Source: Rubrivivax sp. (GTDB taxonomy: Bacteria; Pseudomonadota; Gammaproteobacteria; Burkholderiales; Burkholderiaceae_C). Taken from it: 64,000 nt of DNA. This document shows, in pieces, positions 1 to 8,833 of the stretch (its first letter is position 1; every line of letters starts with the position of its first letter). Below the pieces are notes generated by a model. The model searched no databases and was not told where the DNA came from. It saw only the letters and a list, made by a program, of their open reading frames with translations. Made by a program: the position numbers and the translations under genes. The stretch covers positions 62,001-126,000 of the forward strand of contig JAIXYO010000033.1 in assembly GCA_027490215.1 (NCBI GenBank), given 5' to 3'.

Positions 1-1184
1 CCGATCCAGGCGCGGTGATCGGCGGCAACGAGCGCGTGGTGCGCCCGCGCTTGGCCGACGCGAAGTTCTTCTTTGACCAGGACCGCAAGAAGACCCTGGC
101 CTCGCGCGTCGATGGGCTGGCGAAGGTGGTTTATCACAACAAGCTCGGCAGCCAGGGCGAGCGGGCGGAGCGCGTGCGCGCGATCGCGCACGCCATCGTG
201 AACCAGCTGCGCATGGCCACACTGCCCTACACCGTGGACGCGCAGGACGAGTTCGCGGTGCTCGACAGCAAGGCGCAGGAGGCCGCGCTGCTGGCCAAGG
301 CCGACCTCCTGACCGACATGGTCGGCGAGTTCCCCGAACTGCAGGGCATCATGGGCGGCGACTACGAGCGCCACGAAGGCCTGCGCGATGGCGTGGCCAT
401 CGCGATAGAAGACCACTACAAGCCGCGCTTCGCCGGCGACACGCTGCCGCGCAACCACACGGGCACCGTGCTGGCACTGGCCGACAAGCTGGAAACCCTG
501 GTCGGTCTGTTCGGCATCGGACAGTTGCCCACCGGCGACAAGGATCCGTTCGCGTTGCGCCGCCACGCGCTGGGCGTGATCCGCATCCTGACCGAAAAGA
601 ACCTGCCCCTGGATCTTCCTGCCCTGCTGCAGGGCGCATTGCCGGCGTTCGGCGAGCTGATCTCCGACCCCACCGAAGCGCTGCAGGGCTTCTTCAACGA
701 CCGCCTGGCCGTGAGCTTGAGAGACCAGGGCTACAGCGCCCAGGAAGTGGACTCGGTGCTGGAACTGGCGCCGACGCGCCTGGGCGACCTGCCGCGCCGA
801 CTGGAAGCGGTGCGCGCCTTTGCGACGTTGCCTGAAGCGGCGTCGCTGGCCGCTGCCAACAAGCGGGTCAGCAACATCCTGAAGAAGACCGAAGGGGTGA
901 CGCCCACCGCTGTCGATGCGTCGCTGTTGCGGGAGCCCGCGGAGCAAGCGCTGGCGCAAGCGCTGGCCGCCGTGCGGCCGCATGCCGACACCCTGTTCGA
1001 CCAGCACGACTACACCGCCTCGTTGCAGGCCCTGGCCGCACTGAGGGCACCTGTCGATGCCTTCTTCGAGTCGGTGATGGTCAACGCCGAAGACGCCGCA
1101 CTGCGCGCCAACCGACTCGGCCTGCTGGCGCAGCTGCACACCGCGATGAACCGCGTCGCCGACCTGTCCAAGCTGGCCAGCTGA
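1..1184 (+). CDS. glyS: Glycyl-tRNA synthetase beta subunit, C-terminal part (5' end outside window)
   Basis: This is the last ~393 codons of the beta subunit of the tetrameric bacterial glycyl-tRNA synthetase, which charges tRNA-Gly in the cytoplasm. The frame is open to the left edge, so the gene starts upstream; the GTG at 15 is an internal codon. Family signatures seen are NERVVRPRLADA near the left edge, the HEG...AIEDHYKP block around 371-425, and the ALADKLETLVGLFGIGQLPT and DPFALRRHALGVIRIL blocks at about 470-590. The tail is the anticodon-binding region. The catalytic alpha subunit (glyQ) would be expected just upstream. The gene ends at TGA 1182-1184 and is followed by a 506-bp non-coding, repeat-filled gap. 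Confidence 0.96.
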   Translation, partial: DPGAVIGGNERVVRPRLADAKFFFDQDRKKTLASRVDGLAKVVYHNKLGSQGERAERVRAIAHAIVNQLRMATLPYTVDAQDEFAVLDSKAQEAALLAKADLLTDMVGEFPELQGIMGGDYERHEGLRDGVAIAIEDHYKPRFAGDTLPRNHTGTVLALADKLETLVGLFGIGQLPTGDKDPFALRRHALGVIRILTEKNLPLDLPALLQGALPAFGELISDPTEALQGFFNDRLAVSLRDQGYSAQEVDSVLELAPTRLGDLPRRLEAVRAFATLPEAASLAAANKRVSNILKKTEGVTPTAVDASLLREPAEQALAQALAAVRPHADTLFDQHDYTASLQALAALRAPVDAFFESVMVNAEDAALRANRLGLLAQLHTAMNRVADLSKLAS

Positions 1185-1277
1185 GATGACACCTGCCGTG
1201 TCGACGTCAGCTTTCGGCCCTTTGCGGTCATTCGCAGATCTGCTCCTACAGGCATCGGTCTGCGCGAGCGGCGGCTA

Positions 1278-1378
1278 CCGGGTGACCGGCTCCGCTCATG
1301 CCTGGGGGCATAGCCCCAGGCGCTTCGGGTCAAGCCGATCCGGCCCTCCTCCTTTGCTTCGCTGCGCCGGTCACCCGG
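1278..1378 (+). repeat. Palindromic module L, copy A
   Basis: This 101-bp unit is bounded by a perfect 13-bp terminal inverted repeat, CCGGGTGACCGGC at 1278-1290 against 1366-1378. It contains an inner hairpin, GCCTGGGG at 1300-1307 pairing with 1314-1321 across a 6-nt loop. The core CCGGCCCTCCTCCTTT lies at 1340-1355. A longer homologue with the same ends lies at 12003-12176 on the opposite strand. Confidence 0.85.
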
Positions 1379-1437
1379 CATCCCCCGCAGACAGCCACGG
1401 TTGTGTTCAACGGGCTTCAACCGCAACAGTGGCTCCC

Positions 1438-1567
1438 AGAGCGGTGTGGTGGGGTGCCGTGTGGAGTGAAGTAAAGGAGGAGGGCCGGATGAACTCGCGA
1501 GAAGCGCTTGAGTCGACAACCGGCCCGGGGGACATGAACGCAACACGGCACCCCGCCGCACCGCTCT
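1438..1567 (+). repeat. Palindromic module R, copy A
   Basis: This 130-bp unit is bounded by a 25-bp inverted repeat with 23 matches, 1438-1462 against 1543-1567. Within it are two blocks conserved with the copy at 11805-11933: GTGAAGTAAAGGAGGAGGGC around 1467-1486 and ACCGGCCCGGGGGACATGAA around 1519-1538. The GGGCCGG and CCGGCCC parts of these blocks can also pair with each other, giving a nested hairpin. Confidence 0.85.
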
Positions 1568-1690
1568 CGCGAAGATTGAGCACTCAAAACCGCCCCCAGC
1601 GAAAGACCGCAAAGGGCCGACAGCGGAGCTTCTCCAGCGGCCGACCGTTTGATGCATCGCTGGTCGTGCGAAACACGGCGGAAAGCTGAG

Positions 1691-2323
1691 ATGTCACCGA
1701 CCTCTTTCAATTCGCTCAAGCTCGTCATCCTCGACCGCGACGGCACGATCAACGAAGACCGCGACGATTACGTCAAGTCGCCCGAGGAGTGGGTGCCACT
1801 GCCTGGCGCGCTGGAAGCCATCTCGCGGCTCAACCATGCGGGCTGGCACACGGTGCTGGCGACCAACCAGTCGGGCCTGGGGCGCGGCCTCTTCGACATG
1901 GCCTCGCTCAACGAGATCCAGCTGAAGATGAACCACGCGCTGGCGGCGCAGGGTGGCCGCGTCGACGCGGTGTTCTTCTGCCCCCACACGCCTGACGACG
2001 GCTGCGACTGCCGCAAGCCGATGCCGGGCCTGATGCTGCAGATCGCCGAGCGATTTGGTGTGTCGCTGGACAACACGCCGATGGTCGGCGACACCCTTCG
2101 TGATCTGCAAGCCGGCATGGCCGCCGGTTGCCCGACGCACCTGGTATTGACCGGCAAGAGCGCAGGCCTCGAAGGCCAGGCCCTGTCCGACCTCCTCGAC
2201 GCGGTACCAGGCACGCGCGTGCACGCTGACCTGGGGGCCTTCGCCGACTGGTGGATCCGCCACCAGCGGCACCAGCGAGGTGGCACCGGCGAGTCCGATT
2301 CCGGCTTCGGGGCATCGCAGTGA
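1691..2323 (+). CDS. gmhB: D-glycero-beta-D-manno-heptose 1,7-bisphosphate 7-phosphatase
   Basis: This is a 210-residue HAD-superfamily phosphatase that removes the 7-phosphate of heptose bisphosphate during ADP-heptose synthesis for the LPS inner core. The catalytic DxD is visible as ILDRDGT (Asp15, Asp17). The zinc-binding loop typical of GmhB is present with Cys97, His99, Cys105 and Cys107 (CPH...CDC), followed by RKPMPG and the GDTLRDLQAG motif with the Mg-binding Asp. The ATG at 1691 was chosen because homologues begin just before the DRDGT strand; an in-frame ATG 14 codons upstream lies in repeat-flank sequence. The stop overlaps the plsC start by one base (TGATG), so the two genes are translationally coupled. 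Confidence 0.93.
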   Translation: MSPTSFNSLKLVILDRDGTINEDRDDYVKSPEEWVPLPGALEAISRLNHAGWHTVLATNQSGLGRGLFDMASLNEIQLKMNHALAAQGGRVDAVFFCPHTPDDGCDCRKPMPGLMLQIAERFGVSLDNTPMVGDTLRDLQAGMAAGCPTHLVLTGKSAGLEGQALSDLLDAVPGTRVHADLGAFADWWIRHQRHQRGGTGESDSGFGASQ

Positions 2324-3141
2324 TGAACCGCTTCTTCTGGGCGCTGCGTTCTTACCTGTTTCTGGCCTACATGGCGGTCAGCGTGGTGCCGTGGGCCACG
2401 GTGGTGCTGATCGTCTCGATCTTCACCCGCGGTGACCGGATCTACTGGCTGTGCGCCGGCTGGCTGACACACTCGATTGCCGCCGCGCGCGTGATCTGTG
2501 GGGTACGCCACCGAATGCACGGCTTGGAGAACCTGGCCGAGGCCAACCGGGCGCCGGCCGTGATCGTGCTGCCGAAGCACCAGTCGACCTGGGAGACGTT
2601 TGCCTTCCCCGGCCTGATGCCTCACCCGTTGGCCTATGTGTTCAAGCGCGAGCTGCTGTACATCCCGTTCTTTGGCTGGGCGATGGCGCGCATGGACATG
2701 ATCCACATCGACCGCGCCAGGCGCTCGGAAGCCTGGCGGCGCGTGGCCGAGCAGGGCGCGCGCCACATGAAGCACGGCTCGTGGGTGATCATGTTCCCCG
2801 AAGGTACCCGGGCAGCGCGTGGGCAGCAGGAGGAGTACAAATCGGGCGGCACGCGGCTGGCCGTGACCACCGGGGCCTCTGTGTTGCCGATCGCCGTGAC
2901 CTCGGCGCGCTGCTGGCCGCGCAAGACCTTCACGCTGCGCCCCGGTGTGATCGATGTGTCGGTGGGCCCGCTGCTGTCGTCGGTCGGCAAGCGCCCGGAT
3001 GCGCTGATGCGCGAGGTCGAAACCTGGATCGAGGCCGAGATGCGGCGGCTCGATCCCGAAGCCTATGTCGGAGAGGCCTCAAGGCCGACCGCGGCAAGCG
3101 CCGCCACCACGTCCCCAGATGGCTCGGTAACCGAACCGTAG
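2323..3141 (+). CDS. plsC: 1-acyl-sn-glycerol-3-phosphate acyltransferase (lysophospholipid acyltransferase family)
   Basis: This 272-residue inner-membrane protein would acylate lysophosphatidic acid to phosphatidic acid in phospholipid synthesis. The N-terminus holds one or two hydrophobic segments (about residues 8-34). The acyltransferase catalytic motif appears as KHQSTWE (His86, with Glu91 in the usual Asp position, a variant common in betaproteobacteria). The glycerol-phosphate-binding motif FPEGTR is at about 159-164. It begins at the ATG overlapping the gmhB stop. The following metallopeptidase starts 11 bp after its stop, suggesting one operon from gmhB. Confidence 0.92.
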   Translation: MNRFFWALRSYLFLAYMAVSVVPWATVVLIVSIFTRGDRIYWLCAGWLTHSIAAARVICGVRHRMHGLENLAEANRAPAVIVLPKHQSTWETFAFPGLMPHPLAYVFKRELLYIPFFGWAMARMDMIHIDRARRSEAWRRVAEQGARHMKHGSWVIMFPEGTRAARGQQEEYKSGGTRLAVTTGASVLPIAVTSARCWPRKTFTLRPGVIDVSVGPLLSSVGKRPDALMREVETWIEAEMRRLDPEAYVGEASRPTAASAATTSPDGSVTEP

Positions 3142-3152
3142 ACTCCGCCCTC

Positions 3153-4064
3153 ATGGCCGCCCCCCGTCGCCCCGACCCCGCACAGCTGTCGCTGTTCGTC
3201 GCGACGGAGCCGACGGCCTCGACACCGATGCGCCCCGCACCGGCGGCCCCCGCAACACCAGGGGAGTCGACACCTGCTGTGGGCACTTCCGCGCTCGCAT
3301 CAGCGGCCTTCCGTCATCCGCAGGCCGCGCGGGAGATCGTGCTGGGCGGGCACACCGTGGCCTATGCGCTCAAGCGTGTGCGCCGCCGCAGCATTGGCTT
3401 CATCGTCGGCACCGAAGGCCTGTGCGTCAATGTGCCGAGCTGGGTCGGACCGCGCGACATCGAAACGGCGCTGCGCGAGAAAGCAAACTGGATCCTCGGC
3501 AAGCTGCACCAGCAGCAAGAGCGTGGTCGCCGCCTGCAATCGGCTCGGGTTGATTGGCGCGACGGCGTCACGATCCCTTTCCTTGGCCAGACGGTGGTCG
3601 TTGTGCTCGACGCGCGAGCTGGCATCACGCCGTCGGGCGCCGTGCTCGATGCGGGGGCAGGCGACGGCGCACCGCGCCGTCTGCACACCGGGCTGCCCTC
3701 CAATGCAACGCCCGAACAGATCCGCGACGCGGTGCAGAGCTGGCTGCAGCGCCAGGCGAAGCGCGTCTTTGCCGAGCGCTGCGAGCACTACGCCGCCCAA
3801 CTCGGCGTGCGCTACCGCCAGCTCAGCCTGTCGTCGGCACAGACTCGCTGGGGCAGCGCCAGCGCCGATGGGTCGATCCGCCTGAGCTGGCGGTTGATCC
3901 ATTTCGGGCTGTCGACGATCGACTACGTCGTCGCCCACGAACTCGCCCACCTGCGCGAAATGAACCACAGCCCAAGGTTCTGGGACGTGGTGCGCTCGGT
4001 CGTGCCTGACTACCAGCGCACCCGCGAGGTGCTGAAGACCGACGTGCTGCCGGTGTTCGACTGA
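3153..4064 (+). CDS. YgjP-like zinc metallopeptidase (DUF45 / M48-related)
   Basis: This 303-residue protein has the YgjP/DUF45 fold. The zinc-dependent motif HELAH is seen at residues 262-266, with the following NHSPRFW supplying a further His (272), as in SprT/WLM-type enzymes. The first ~55 residues are a Pro/Ala/Thr-rich low-complexity extension before the conserved VAYALKRVRRRSIGF strand; this extension is the least certain part, and an internal start would remove it. RWGSASADGSIRLSWRLIH just before the active site is the family's second conserved block. The natural substrate of this family is not established. It is convergent with the next gene, with a 10-bp gap. Confidence 0.88.
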   Translation: MAAPRRPDPAQLSLFVATEPTASTPMRPAPAAPATPGESTPAVGTSALASAAFRHPQAAREIVLGGHTVAYALKRVRRRSIGFIVGTEGLCVNVPSWVGPRDIETALREKANWILGKLHQQQERGRRLQSARVDWRDGVTIPFLGQTVVVVLDARAGITPSGAVLDAGAGDGAPRRLHTGLPSNATPEQIRDAVQSWLQRQAKRVFAERCEHYAAQLGVRYRQLSLSSAQTRWGSASADGSIRLSWRLIHFGLSTIDYVVAHELAHLREMNHSPRFWDVVRSVVPDYQRTREVLKTDVLPVFD

Positions 4065-4074
4065 GGGCTGCTCA

Positions 4075-5217
4075 TCAACGGGCGGCCGGTGAAAAGCGGT
4101 AGACGCCCTGATCCCGCTGACGCTGCAACCGCCCCTCGTGCCACAAGGCGTTCAGGTGCGCGATCGACTCGCCCATCGCGAAGGTGGTCTGGTGCACATC
4201 GAGGGGGCGCCTGAACAGCACAGGCAGCAGGTCCGCGGCGGTGCGTGGTTCCATCGTGCAAGCGTCCATCACCTCGGCCAGGCGATCGGCATGATGCTGC
4301 TGTAGCTGATCAATGCGGGCGTGCAGGCCGCGAAACGGCTTGCCATGCGAGGGCAGCACCAGTGTGTCAGCGGGCAGTGCGCGCATGCGCTCCAGCGACG
4401 CCAGGAACAGCGCCAGCGGATTGGCTTCGGGCTCGAGGTAATCGACGCTGACATTGGTCGAGATGCGTGGCAGCAGCATGTCGCCAGCGATCAGCACGTG
4501 CAACGCCGGGCTGTGGAGCGCGATGTGCTCCGGAGCGTGGCCGTAGCCCGCGAGGCACTGCCACGCATGGCGGCCACCCGACTGGGTGCTGCCAATGTCC
4601 ACGACACCACCGTCCATCAGGCGACAGTAGGTGGCAGGCACCTGCGGCACCATGCCGGCATAGAAACGGGCGCGGGCGCGAATCTGCGCCAGCGCGTGGG
4701 CGTCGGTGAGCCCGTGCGAAGCCACGAACGCTGCGGCGGCATCGCCGCCCATGGCGGTGTCGGCTCGGCTGCCCAGGCGTGCCGCAGCAAAGTCGGTGGC
4801 GCTCATCCACAAGCGGCACTCGAAGCCGGGGTCGATCGCCGAGGCGGGGTGGCTCCAGCGCTGGGTCAGCCAGTGCGCCAGGCCGACATGGTCAGGGTGC
4901 ATGTGTGTCACCAGCACGCGCAGCACCGGCAGGCCATCCAGCTGCGTGGCCATCACCTGTTCCCAGGCGGCGCGGGTGGTGTCGTCGGCAATGCCGCAAT
5001 CGACCGCCGTCCAGCCCTGCAGCGAGCCGTCGGGGCCTTCGATCTGATCGCGCAGCAACCACAGGTTGACGTGGTTCAAGGCAAAGGGCAGCGGCATGCG
5101 CAACCAGCGCACGCCAGGCGCCACTGCCATGGTGTGGCCCAGGGCGGGCAGCGTGTCGGCCCAGGGGTAGTCCGGTTCTTGCCGAAGCTTGTTCGTATCG
5201 GTAACAGGCGGGGTCAT
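4075..5217 (-). CDS. MBL-fold metallo-hydrolase
   Basis: This 380-residue member of the metallo-beta-lactamase superfamily carries the binuclear metal site HxHxDH as HMHPDH at residues 105-110. Further ligands are likely in YGHAPEH and the later PSHGKPF His. The C-terminal ~80 residues (from HARIDQL) form the winged-helix-like domain seen in hydrolases of the LACTB2/thioesterase type. The exact substrate cannot be read from sequence; glyoxalase II and beta-lactamase are less likely because of the extra C-terminal domain. It is transcribed alone, divergent from the carbonic anhydrase gene with 59 bp between start codons. Confidence 0.85.
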   Translation of the reverse strand: MTPPVTDTNKLRQEPDYPWADTLPALGHTMAVAPGVRWLRMPLPFALNHVNLWLLRDQIEGPDGSLQGWTAVDCGIADDTTRAAWEQVMATQLDGLPVLRVLVTHMHPDHVGLAHWLTQRWSHPASAIDPGFECRLWMSATDFAAARLGSRADTAMGGDAAAAFVASHGLTDAHALAQIRARARFYAGMVPQVPATYCRLMDGGVVDIGSTQSGGRHAWQCLAGYGHAPEHIALHSPALHVLIAGDMLLPRISTNVSVDYLEPEANPLALFLASLERMRALPADTLVLPSHGKPFRGLHARIDQLQQHHADRLAEVMDACTMEPRTAADLLPVLFRRPLDVHQTTFAMGESIAHLNALWHEGRLQRQRDQGVYRFSPAAR

Positions 5218-5221
5218 GGTG

Positions 5222-5251
5222 TTGAATCGGGTGCCTTTCGGTCGATAGACT
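5222..5251 (+). promoter_or_regulatory. Candidate sigma70 promoter for the carbonic anhydrase gene
   Basis: A TTGAAT hexamer at 5222-5227 and TAGACT at 5246-5251 are separated by 18 bp. The predicted start of transcription near 5258 leaves a leader of about 20 nt before the ATG at 5277. Inferred from hexamer match only. Confidence 0.4.
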
Positions 5252-5276
5252 CGAGACTTCCTAGTGTCGTCAACTT

Positions 5277-5966
5277 ATGACCAGCGAACTGAACGAACTC
5301 TTCGAGAGCAACCGGATGTGGGCACGTGCCACGGAAGAACGCACGCCCGGTTTTTTCACCAACCTGCTGAATCAGCAAGCGCCCCGGTACCTGTGGATCG
5401 GCTGCGCCGACAGCCGCGTGCCGGCCAACGAACTGGTCGGGCTGGCGCCGGGCGAATTGTTCGTGCACCGCAATGTCGCCAATGTGGTCGCACATTCCGA
5501 TCTGAATTGCCTGTCGGTGGTGCAGTACGCGACCGACATGCTGCGGGTGGGCCACATCATCATCGTCGGTCATTCGGGCTGCGGCGGCGTCGCAGCATCG
5601 CTGCACAACCTGCGGGTCGGCATCGCCGACAACTGGATCCGCCATGTGCAGGACGTGCGCAACCAGCACCAGGACTGGCTGGAGACGGTGGACGAAGCGC
5701 AGCGCGTCGACGCCCTGTGCGAGCTGAATGTGATCGAGCAGGCCCGCAATGTCTGCCAGACCACGGTCGTGCAGGATGCCTGGGCGCGCGGGCAGGAGCT
5801 GGTGGTGCATGGCTGGTTCTATGGCCTGCACAACGGCCTGCTGGAGGATCTGAAAATGACGGTTTCCGGACCCGAGCGGGTGCGCGATGCGTACGAGATG
5901 GCGTTGGCCGCAGTTCATGCGCGACGCAGTCCGGCAGGACAGGCGGCCAGCAAGGGCCTGCCTTGA
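5277..5966 (+). CDS. can: Beta-class carbonic anhydrase
   Basis: This 229-residue enzyme interconverts CO2 and bicarbonate and supplies bicarbonate to carboxylases. All zinc-site residues of the beta class are visible: Cys43-x-Asp45-x-Arg47 in CADSR, then His99 and Cys102 in GHSGCGGV. The block [11 protein letters not shown] follows the first motif as expected. Length is normal for the family. A separate promoter is plausible upstream (5222-5251). Its stop overlaps the aceK start by one base (TGATG), so it appears to be the first gene of an operon with the glyoxylate-shunt regulator aceK. Confidence 0.95.
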   Translation: MTSELNELFESNRMWARATEERTPGFFTNLLNQQAPRYLWIGCADSRVPANELVGLAPGELFVHRNVANVVAHSDLNCLSVVQYATDMLRVGHIIIVGHSGCGGVAASLHNLRVGIADNWIRHVQDVRNQHQDWLETVDEAQRVDALCELNVIEQARNVCQTTVVQDAWARGQELVVHGWFYGLHNGLLEDLKMTVSGPERVRDAYEMALAAVHARRSPAGQAASKGLP

Positions 5967-7750
5967 TGTCTGCCACGGCCTTCCCGGTGGCGCTGACCGA
6001 TCCGCAGGCCCTCGACCTGGCGAAGGCGATGCTGGACGGTTTCAACCGCCACTACCGCCTGTTCCGCAAGGCGAGCGCTGCGGCGAAGCAGCGCTTCGAG
6101 GCGGCCGACTGGCACGGTCAGCAGCGGGCCCAGCGTGAGCGCATCGAGTTCTACGACAAGCGCGTCGACGAGGCGGCCGAGCGCCTGCAATCCGAGTTCA
6201 AGGCCGGCGAACTGAGCGCCGAGCTGTCACAGCAGTTCAAACTGCACTACGTCGGGCTGCTGATCAACCACCATCAGCCCGAACTGGCTGAGACCTTCTT
6301 CAATTCGGTCACCACGAAGATCCTGCACCGCCGCTACTTCAACAACGACTTCATCTTCGTGCGCCCGACGGTGTCCACCGAGTACATCGAGGTCGACGAC
6401 CCAGCGTCGAACCCGACCTTCCACGTCTATTACCCGACCAAGGACACGCTGCGCGAGGTGTGGCGGTGCATCGTCGAGCGCTTCGATTTGAAGCGCCCGT
6501 TTGAAGACCTCGATCGTGACCTCGATCATGTGCTGACCGCGGTGGAAGCCGAACTGGGCGACTACCTGCCGCGGGCCAATTTCCAGATCCAGGTGCTGAG
6601 CTCGCTGTTCTTTCGCAACAAGGGCGCGTACCTGGTCGGCAAGGTGATCAACGGCTACCGGGAACTGCCCTTCGCGCTGCCGATCCTGCACACCGAGGCC
6701 GGTCAGCTTGCCATCGACACGGCGCTGTTCGGCGAGGAGGAAATGCTGCTGCTGTTCAGCTTCGCCCGCGCGTACTTCATGGTCGACATGGAAGTGCCCT
6801 CGGCCTATGTGCAGTTCCTGCGCACGCTGATGCCACGCAAGCCGCGTAGCGAGATCTACAGCGCCATCGGCCTGCAGAAGCAGGGCAAGAACCTGTTCTA
6901 CCGGGACTTCCTCGCGCACCTGCGGCACTCGTCGGACCAATTCCGCATCGCGCCCGGCATCAAGGGCATGGTGATGCTGGTGTTCGACCTGCCATCGTTT
7001 CCGTATGTCTTCAAGGTCATCAAGGACTTCTATCCACCGCCCAAGGACACCACGCGCGAGCTGATCAAGTCCAAGTACCTGCTGGTCAAGCAGCATGATC
7101 GCGTGGGCCGCATGGCCGACACGCTGGAGTACAGCAACGTGGCCTTCCCACGCGCTCGCTTCGATGATCAACTGGTGGCCGAGCTGCAGAAGTTCTGTCC
7201 CAGCCTGCTCGAGGAAGACGGCGGCGAGCTGGTGATCCGACATGCCTACATCGAGCGGCGCATGATCCCGCTGAACATCTACCTCCAGGAGGCCCCGCCC
7301 GAGCAGATCGAGCAGGCGGTGGTCGAGTACGGCAACGCGATCAAGGATCTGGTGGCGGCCAACATCTTCCCCGGTGACATGCTGTGGAAGAACTTCGGCG
7401 TCACGCGCCATGGCAAGGTGGTGTTCTACGACTACGACGAGATCGAGTACATCACCGACTGCAACTTTCGCCGGGTGCCTGCGCCGCGCCATGAAGAGGA
7501 CGAGATGTCCGGCGAGGTCTGGTACCACGTGGGTCCGAAGGATGTGTTCCCGGAAACCTTCGCCCCGTTCCTGCTCGGCAACGCGAAGGTGCGCGATGTG
7601 TTCATGAGGCACCATGCCGACTTGCTGGACGCCACTTTCTGGCAGGAGCACAAGGAGCGCATCCTGGCAGGCCACGTGCACGACGTCTTCCCCTACGAGC
7701 CCGCCAAGCGCTTCGAGCGCCAACGGCCTGCCATTGCCCATGCAAGCTGA
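5966..7750 (+). CDS. aceK: Isocitrate dehydrogenase kinase/phosphatase
   Basis: This 594-residue cytoplasmic enzyme phosphorylates and dephosphorylates isocitrate dehydrogenase, directing isocitrate into the glyoxylate shunt on acetate or fatty acids. The N-terminal regulatory half begins [19 protein letters not shown]. The kinase half holds the [16 protein letters not shown] nucleotide-binding loop (about residues 329-344), [12 protein letters not shown], and the catalytic segment [16 protein letters not shown] with YDYDEI (about 466-492), all characteristic. The start was taken as the ATG overlapping the carbonic anhydrase stop because it gives the family length; the frame is open upstream but that part overlaps the preceding gene. 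A MaoC-like gene follows after 15 bp. Confidence 0.96.
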   Translation: MSATAFPVALTDPQALDLAKAMLDGFNRHYRLFRKASAAAKQRFEAADWHGQQRAQRERIEFYDKRVDEAAERLQSEFKAGELSAELSQQFKLHYVGLLINHHQPELAETFFNSVTTKILHRRYFNNDFIFVRPTVSTEYIEVDDPASNPTFHVYYPTKDTLREVWRCIVERFDLKRPFEDLDRDLDHVLTAVEAELGDYLPRANFQIQVLSSLFFRNKGAYLVGKVINGYRELPFALPILHTEAGQLAIDTALFGEEEMLLLFSFARAYFMVDMEVPSAYVQFLRTLMPRKPRSEIYSAIGLQKQGKNLFYRDFLAHLRHSSDQFRIAPGIKGMVMLVFDLPSFPYVFKVIKDFYPPPKDTTRELIKSKYLLVKQHDRVGRMADTLEYSNVAFPRARFDDQLVAELQKFCPSLLEEDGGELVIRHAYIERRMIPLNIYLQEAPPEQIEQAVVEYGNAIKDLVAANIFPGDMLWKNFGVTRHGKVVFYDYDEIEYITDCNFRRVPAPRHEEDEMSGEVWYHVGPKDVFPETFAPFLLGNAKVRDVFMRHHADLLDATFWQEHKERILAGHVHDVFPYEPAKRFERQRPAIAHAS

Positions 7751-7765
7751 TTCGCGGGGCAGCCC

Positions 7766-8224
7766 ATGAAGATGAACCCGAAGATCCCGCTGGTCTCGGC
7801 GGGCGAGAAGCTTTCCAAGGTGTTGCGCTACTCCCGCGAGGACATCGCGCTGTTCGCTCGACTGAGCGGCGACGAGAACCCCTTGCACGTTGATGCCGCT
7901 GTGGCGCAGCGGGCGCGCTTTGGCGAGATCATCGCCAGCGGTCAGCACACCAGCGCCCACCTGATGGGTATGCTGGCCACTTACTTTTCGCGCGCCGACG
8001 ATGGCATCCGCCGCGAGATGCTGTGCCTGAACATGAACTTCGCCTTCAAGAATCCGGTGTTTGCCGATCAGGACATCACGCTCCAATGGCATGTGTCCAG
8101 CGTCGAGTCCAAGGAGAAGCTGCACGGCCTGCTGGCGCATCTGGATGGCACCGCATCCGTCGGCCACGGCAAACCGGTGCTGATCGCGCGCGGCACGATC
8201 CTCGTGAAGGAGCTCGCTGCATGA
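7766..8224 (+). CDS. MaoC-like hotdog-fold dehydratase
   Basis: This 152-residue protein has the R-hydratase motif of the MaoC family: FARLSGDENPLHVDAAVA followed by FGEIIASGQH, where the Asp and His (of DENPLH) are the catalytic pair in (R)-enoyl-CoA hydratases. A second hotdog half follows, with NMNFAFKNPVFADQDI. It probably hydrates enoyl-CoA or a related thioester, but the acyl chain is unknown. Its position directly after aceK would fit fatty-acid growth (inference). The ubiC start lies 4 bp after its stop. Confidence 0.82.
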   Translation: MKMNPKIPLVSAGEKLSKVLRYSREDIALFARLSGDENPLHVDAAVAQRARFGEIIASGQHTSAHLMGMLATYFSRADDGIRREMLCLNMNFAFKNPVFADQDITLQWHVSSVESKEKLHGLLAHLDGTASVGHGKPVLIARGTILVKELAA

Positions 8225-8228
8225 GGGA

Positions 8229-8831
8229 ATGCAAATCCGGCATTTGGCGGTTCAAGCCAGTCTCGTGAGAGCGCTGCCACTCGATCGCGCCCTGCGTGCC
8301 TGGTTGCAGTCAGACGGCTCGCTGAGCCGACGGCTCTCGCAATCCTTCGGTGGCTTCAAGGTGCAGTTGCTCGGTCAAGGCACGGCATCAACCACAAAGG
8401 AAGAGTTGCATCTGCTGCGACAGCATGGCGTGAGAAGTTGTCGCCTGCAGCGTTGCCATGTGCGCGAAGTCGTGTTGTGGGGCGACGGGCGACCACTCGT
8501 CCACGCGCGCTCGGTGCTGCCGGCAGTGCAGGCTCGGTTGACCTGGCGAGCGCTGCGCGGGCTGGGCCAGCGGCCGCTGGCCGACCTTCTGTTCGGGCTG
8601 AACGCTGCGAATTGCGCACGCCTGGGCAGCCGGCGCATGGCCCCGCTGCAGGCGCGCCGACTCGGCGCCCGGCTGGGTTGGCAAGAACCTCCTCTGTGGT
8701 GTCGACGTTCGGTGTTCACCCGCCGCGGTGTACCGCTGCTGGTCACCGAGTGGTTCGCGCCAACGGTGCGTGATCACGCGCCGGGCAGCAGCACCTGCCC
8801 GGGGAAACTCCGCAGCGTGAGCCGGCGTTGA
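8229..8831 (+). CDS. ubiC: Chorismate--pyruvate lyase
   Basis: This 200-residue cytoplasmic enzyme converts chorismate to 4-hydroxybenzoate and pyruvate, the first committed step of ubiquinone synthesis. The two active-site residues known from E. coli UbiC are matched here by Arg79 in VREVVL and Glu174 in LLVTEWFAP. Other family blocks are LRAWLQSDGSLSRRL near the N-terminus, VHARSVLP, LGQRPLADLLF and CRRSVF. The start at 8229 places the LRAWL helix at the usual distance; the GTG 12 codons downstream is an alternative. No other ubiquinone gene is adjacent in the window. Confidence 0.85.
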   Translation: MQIRHLAVQASLVRALPLDRALRAWLQSDGSLSRRLSQSFGGFKVQLLGQGTASTTKEELHLLRQHGVRSCRLQRCHVREVVLWGDGRPLVHARSVLPAVQARLTWRALRGLGQRPLADLLFGLNAANCARLGSRRMAPLQARRLGARLGWQEPPLWCRRSVFTRRGVPLLVTEWFAPTVRDHAPGSSTCPGKLRSVSRR

Positions 8832-8833
8832 CG

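Larger units (their letters stand above)
1214..1620. repeat. Nested palindromic intergenic repeat region, copy A
   Basis: The gap between glyS and gmhB holds nested inverted repeats instead of a gene. The outermost pair is a perfect 16-bp inverted repeat, 1214-1229 against 1605-1620 (TCGGCCCTTTGCGGTC and its complement). Inside it lie two palindromic modules, 1278-1378 and 1438-1567, separated by 59 bp. The two modules share a 23-bp core in opposite orientation (1338-1360 against 1468-1490, one mismatch). The same two modules recur at 11805-12176 in inverted order. The region stays open for over 160 codons in more than one frame, but composition and symmetry argue against coding. I do not recognise the family. 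Confidence 0.85.

Noticed and set aside
1186..1689. Open frame of 167 codons between glyS and gmhB on the plus strand (and a 215-codon one opposite)
   Set aside because: The region is made of nested inverted repeats shared with 11805-12176. The translations are rich in Arg, Ser, Pro and Gly without any family pattern.
6227..8167. 646-codon open frame antisense to aceK and the MaoC-like gene
   Set aside because: It crosses two well-supported genes and has no recognisable motif.
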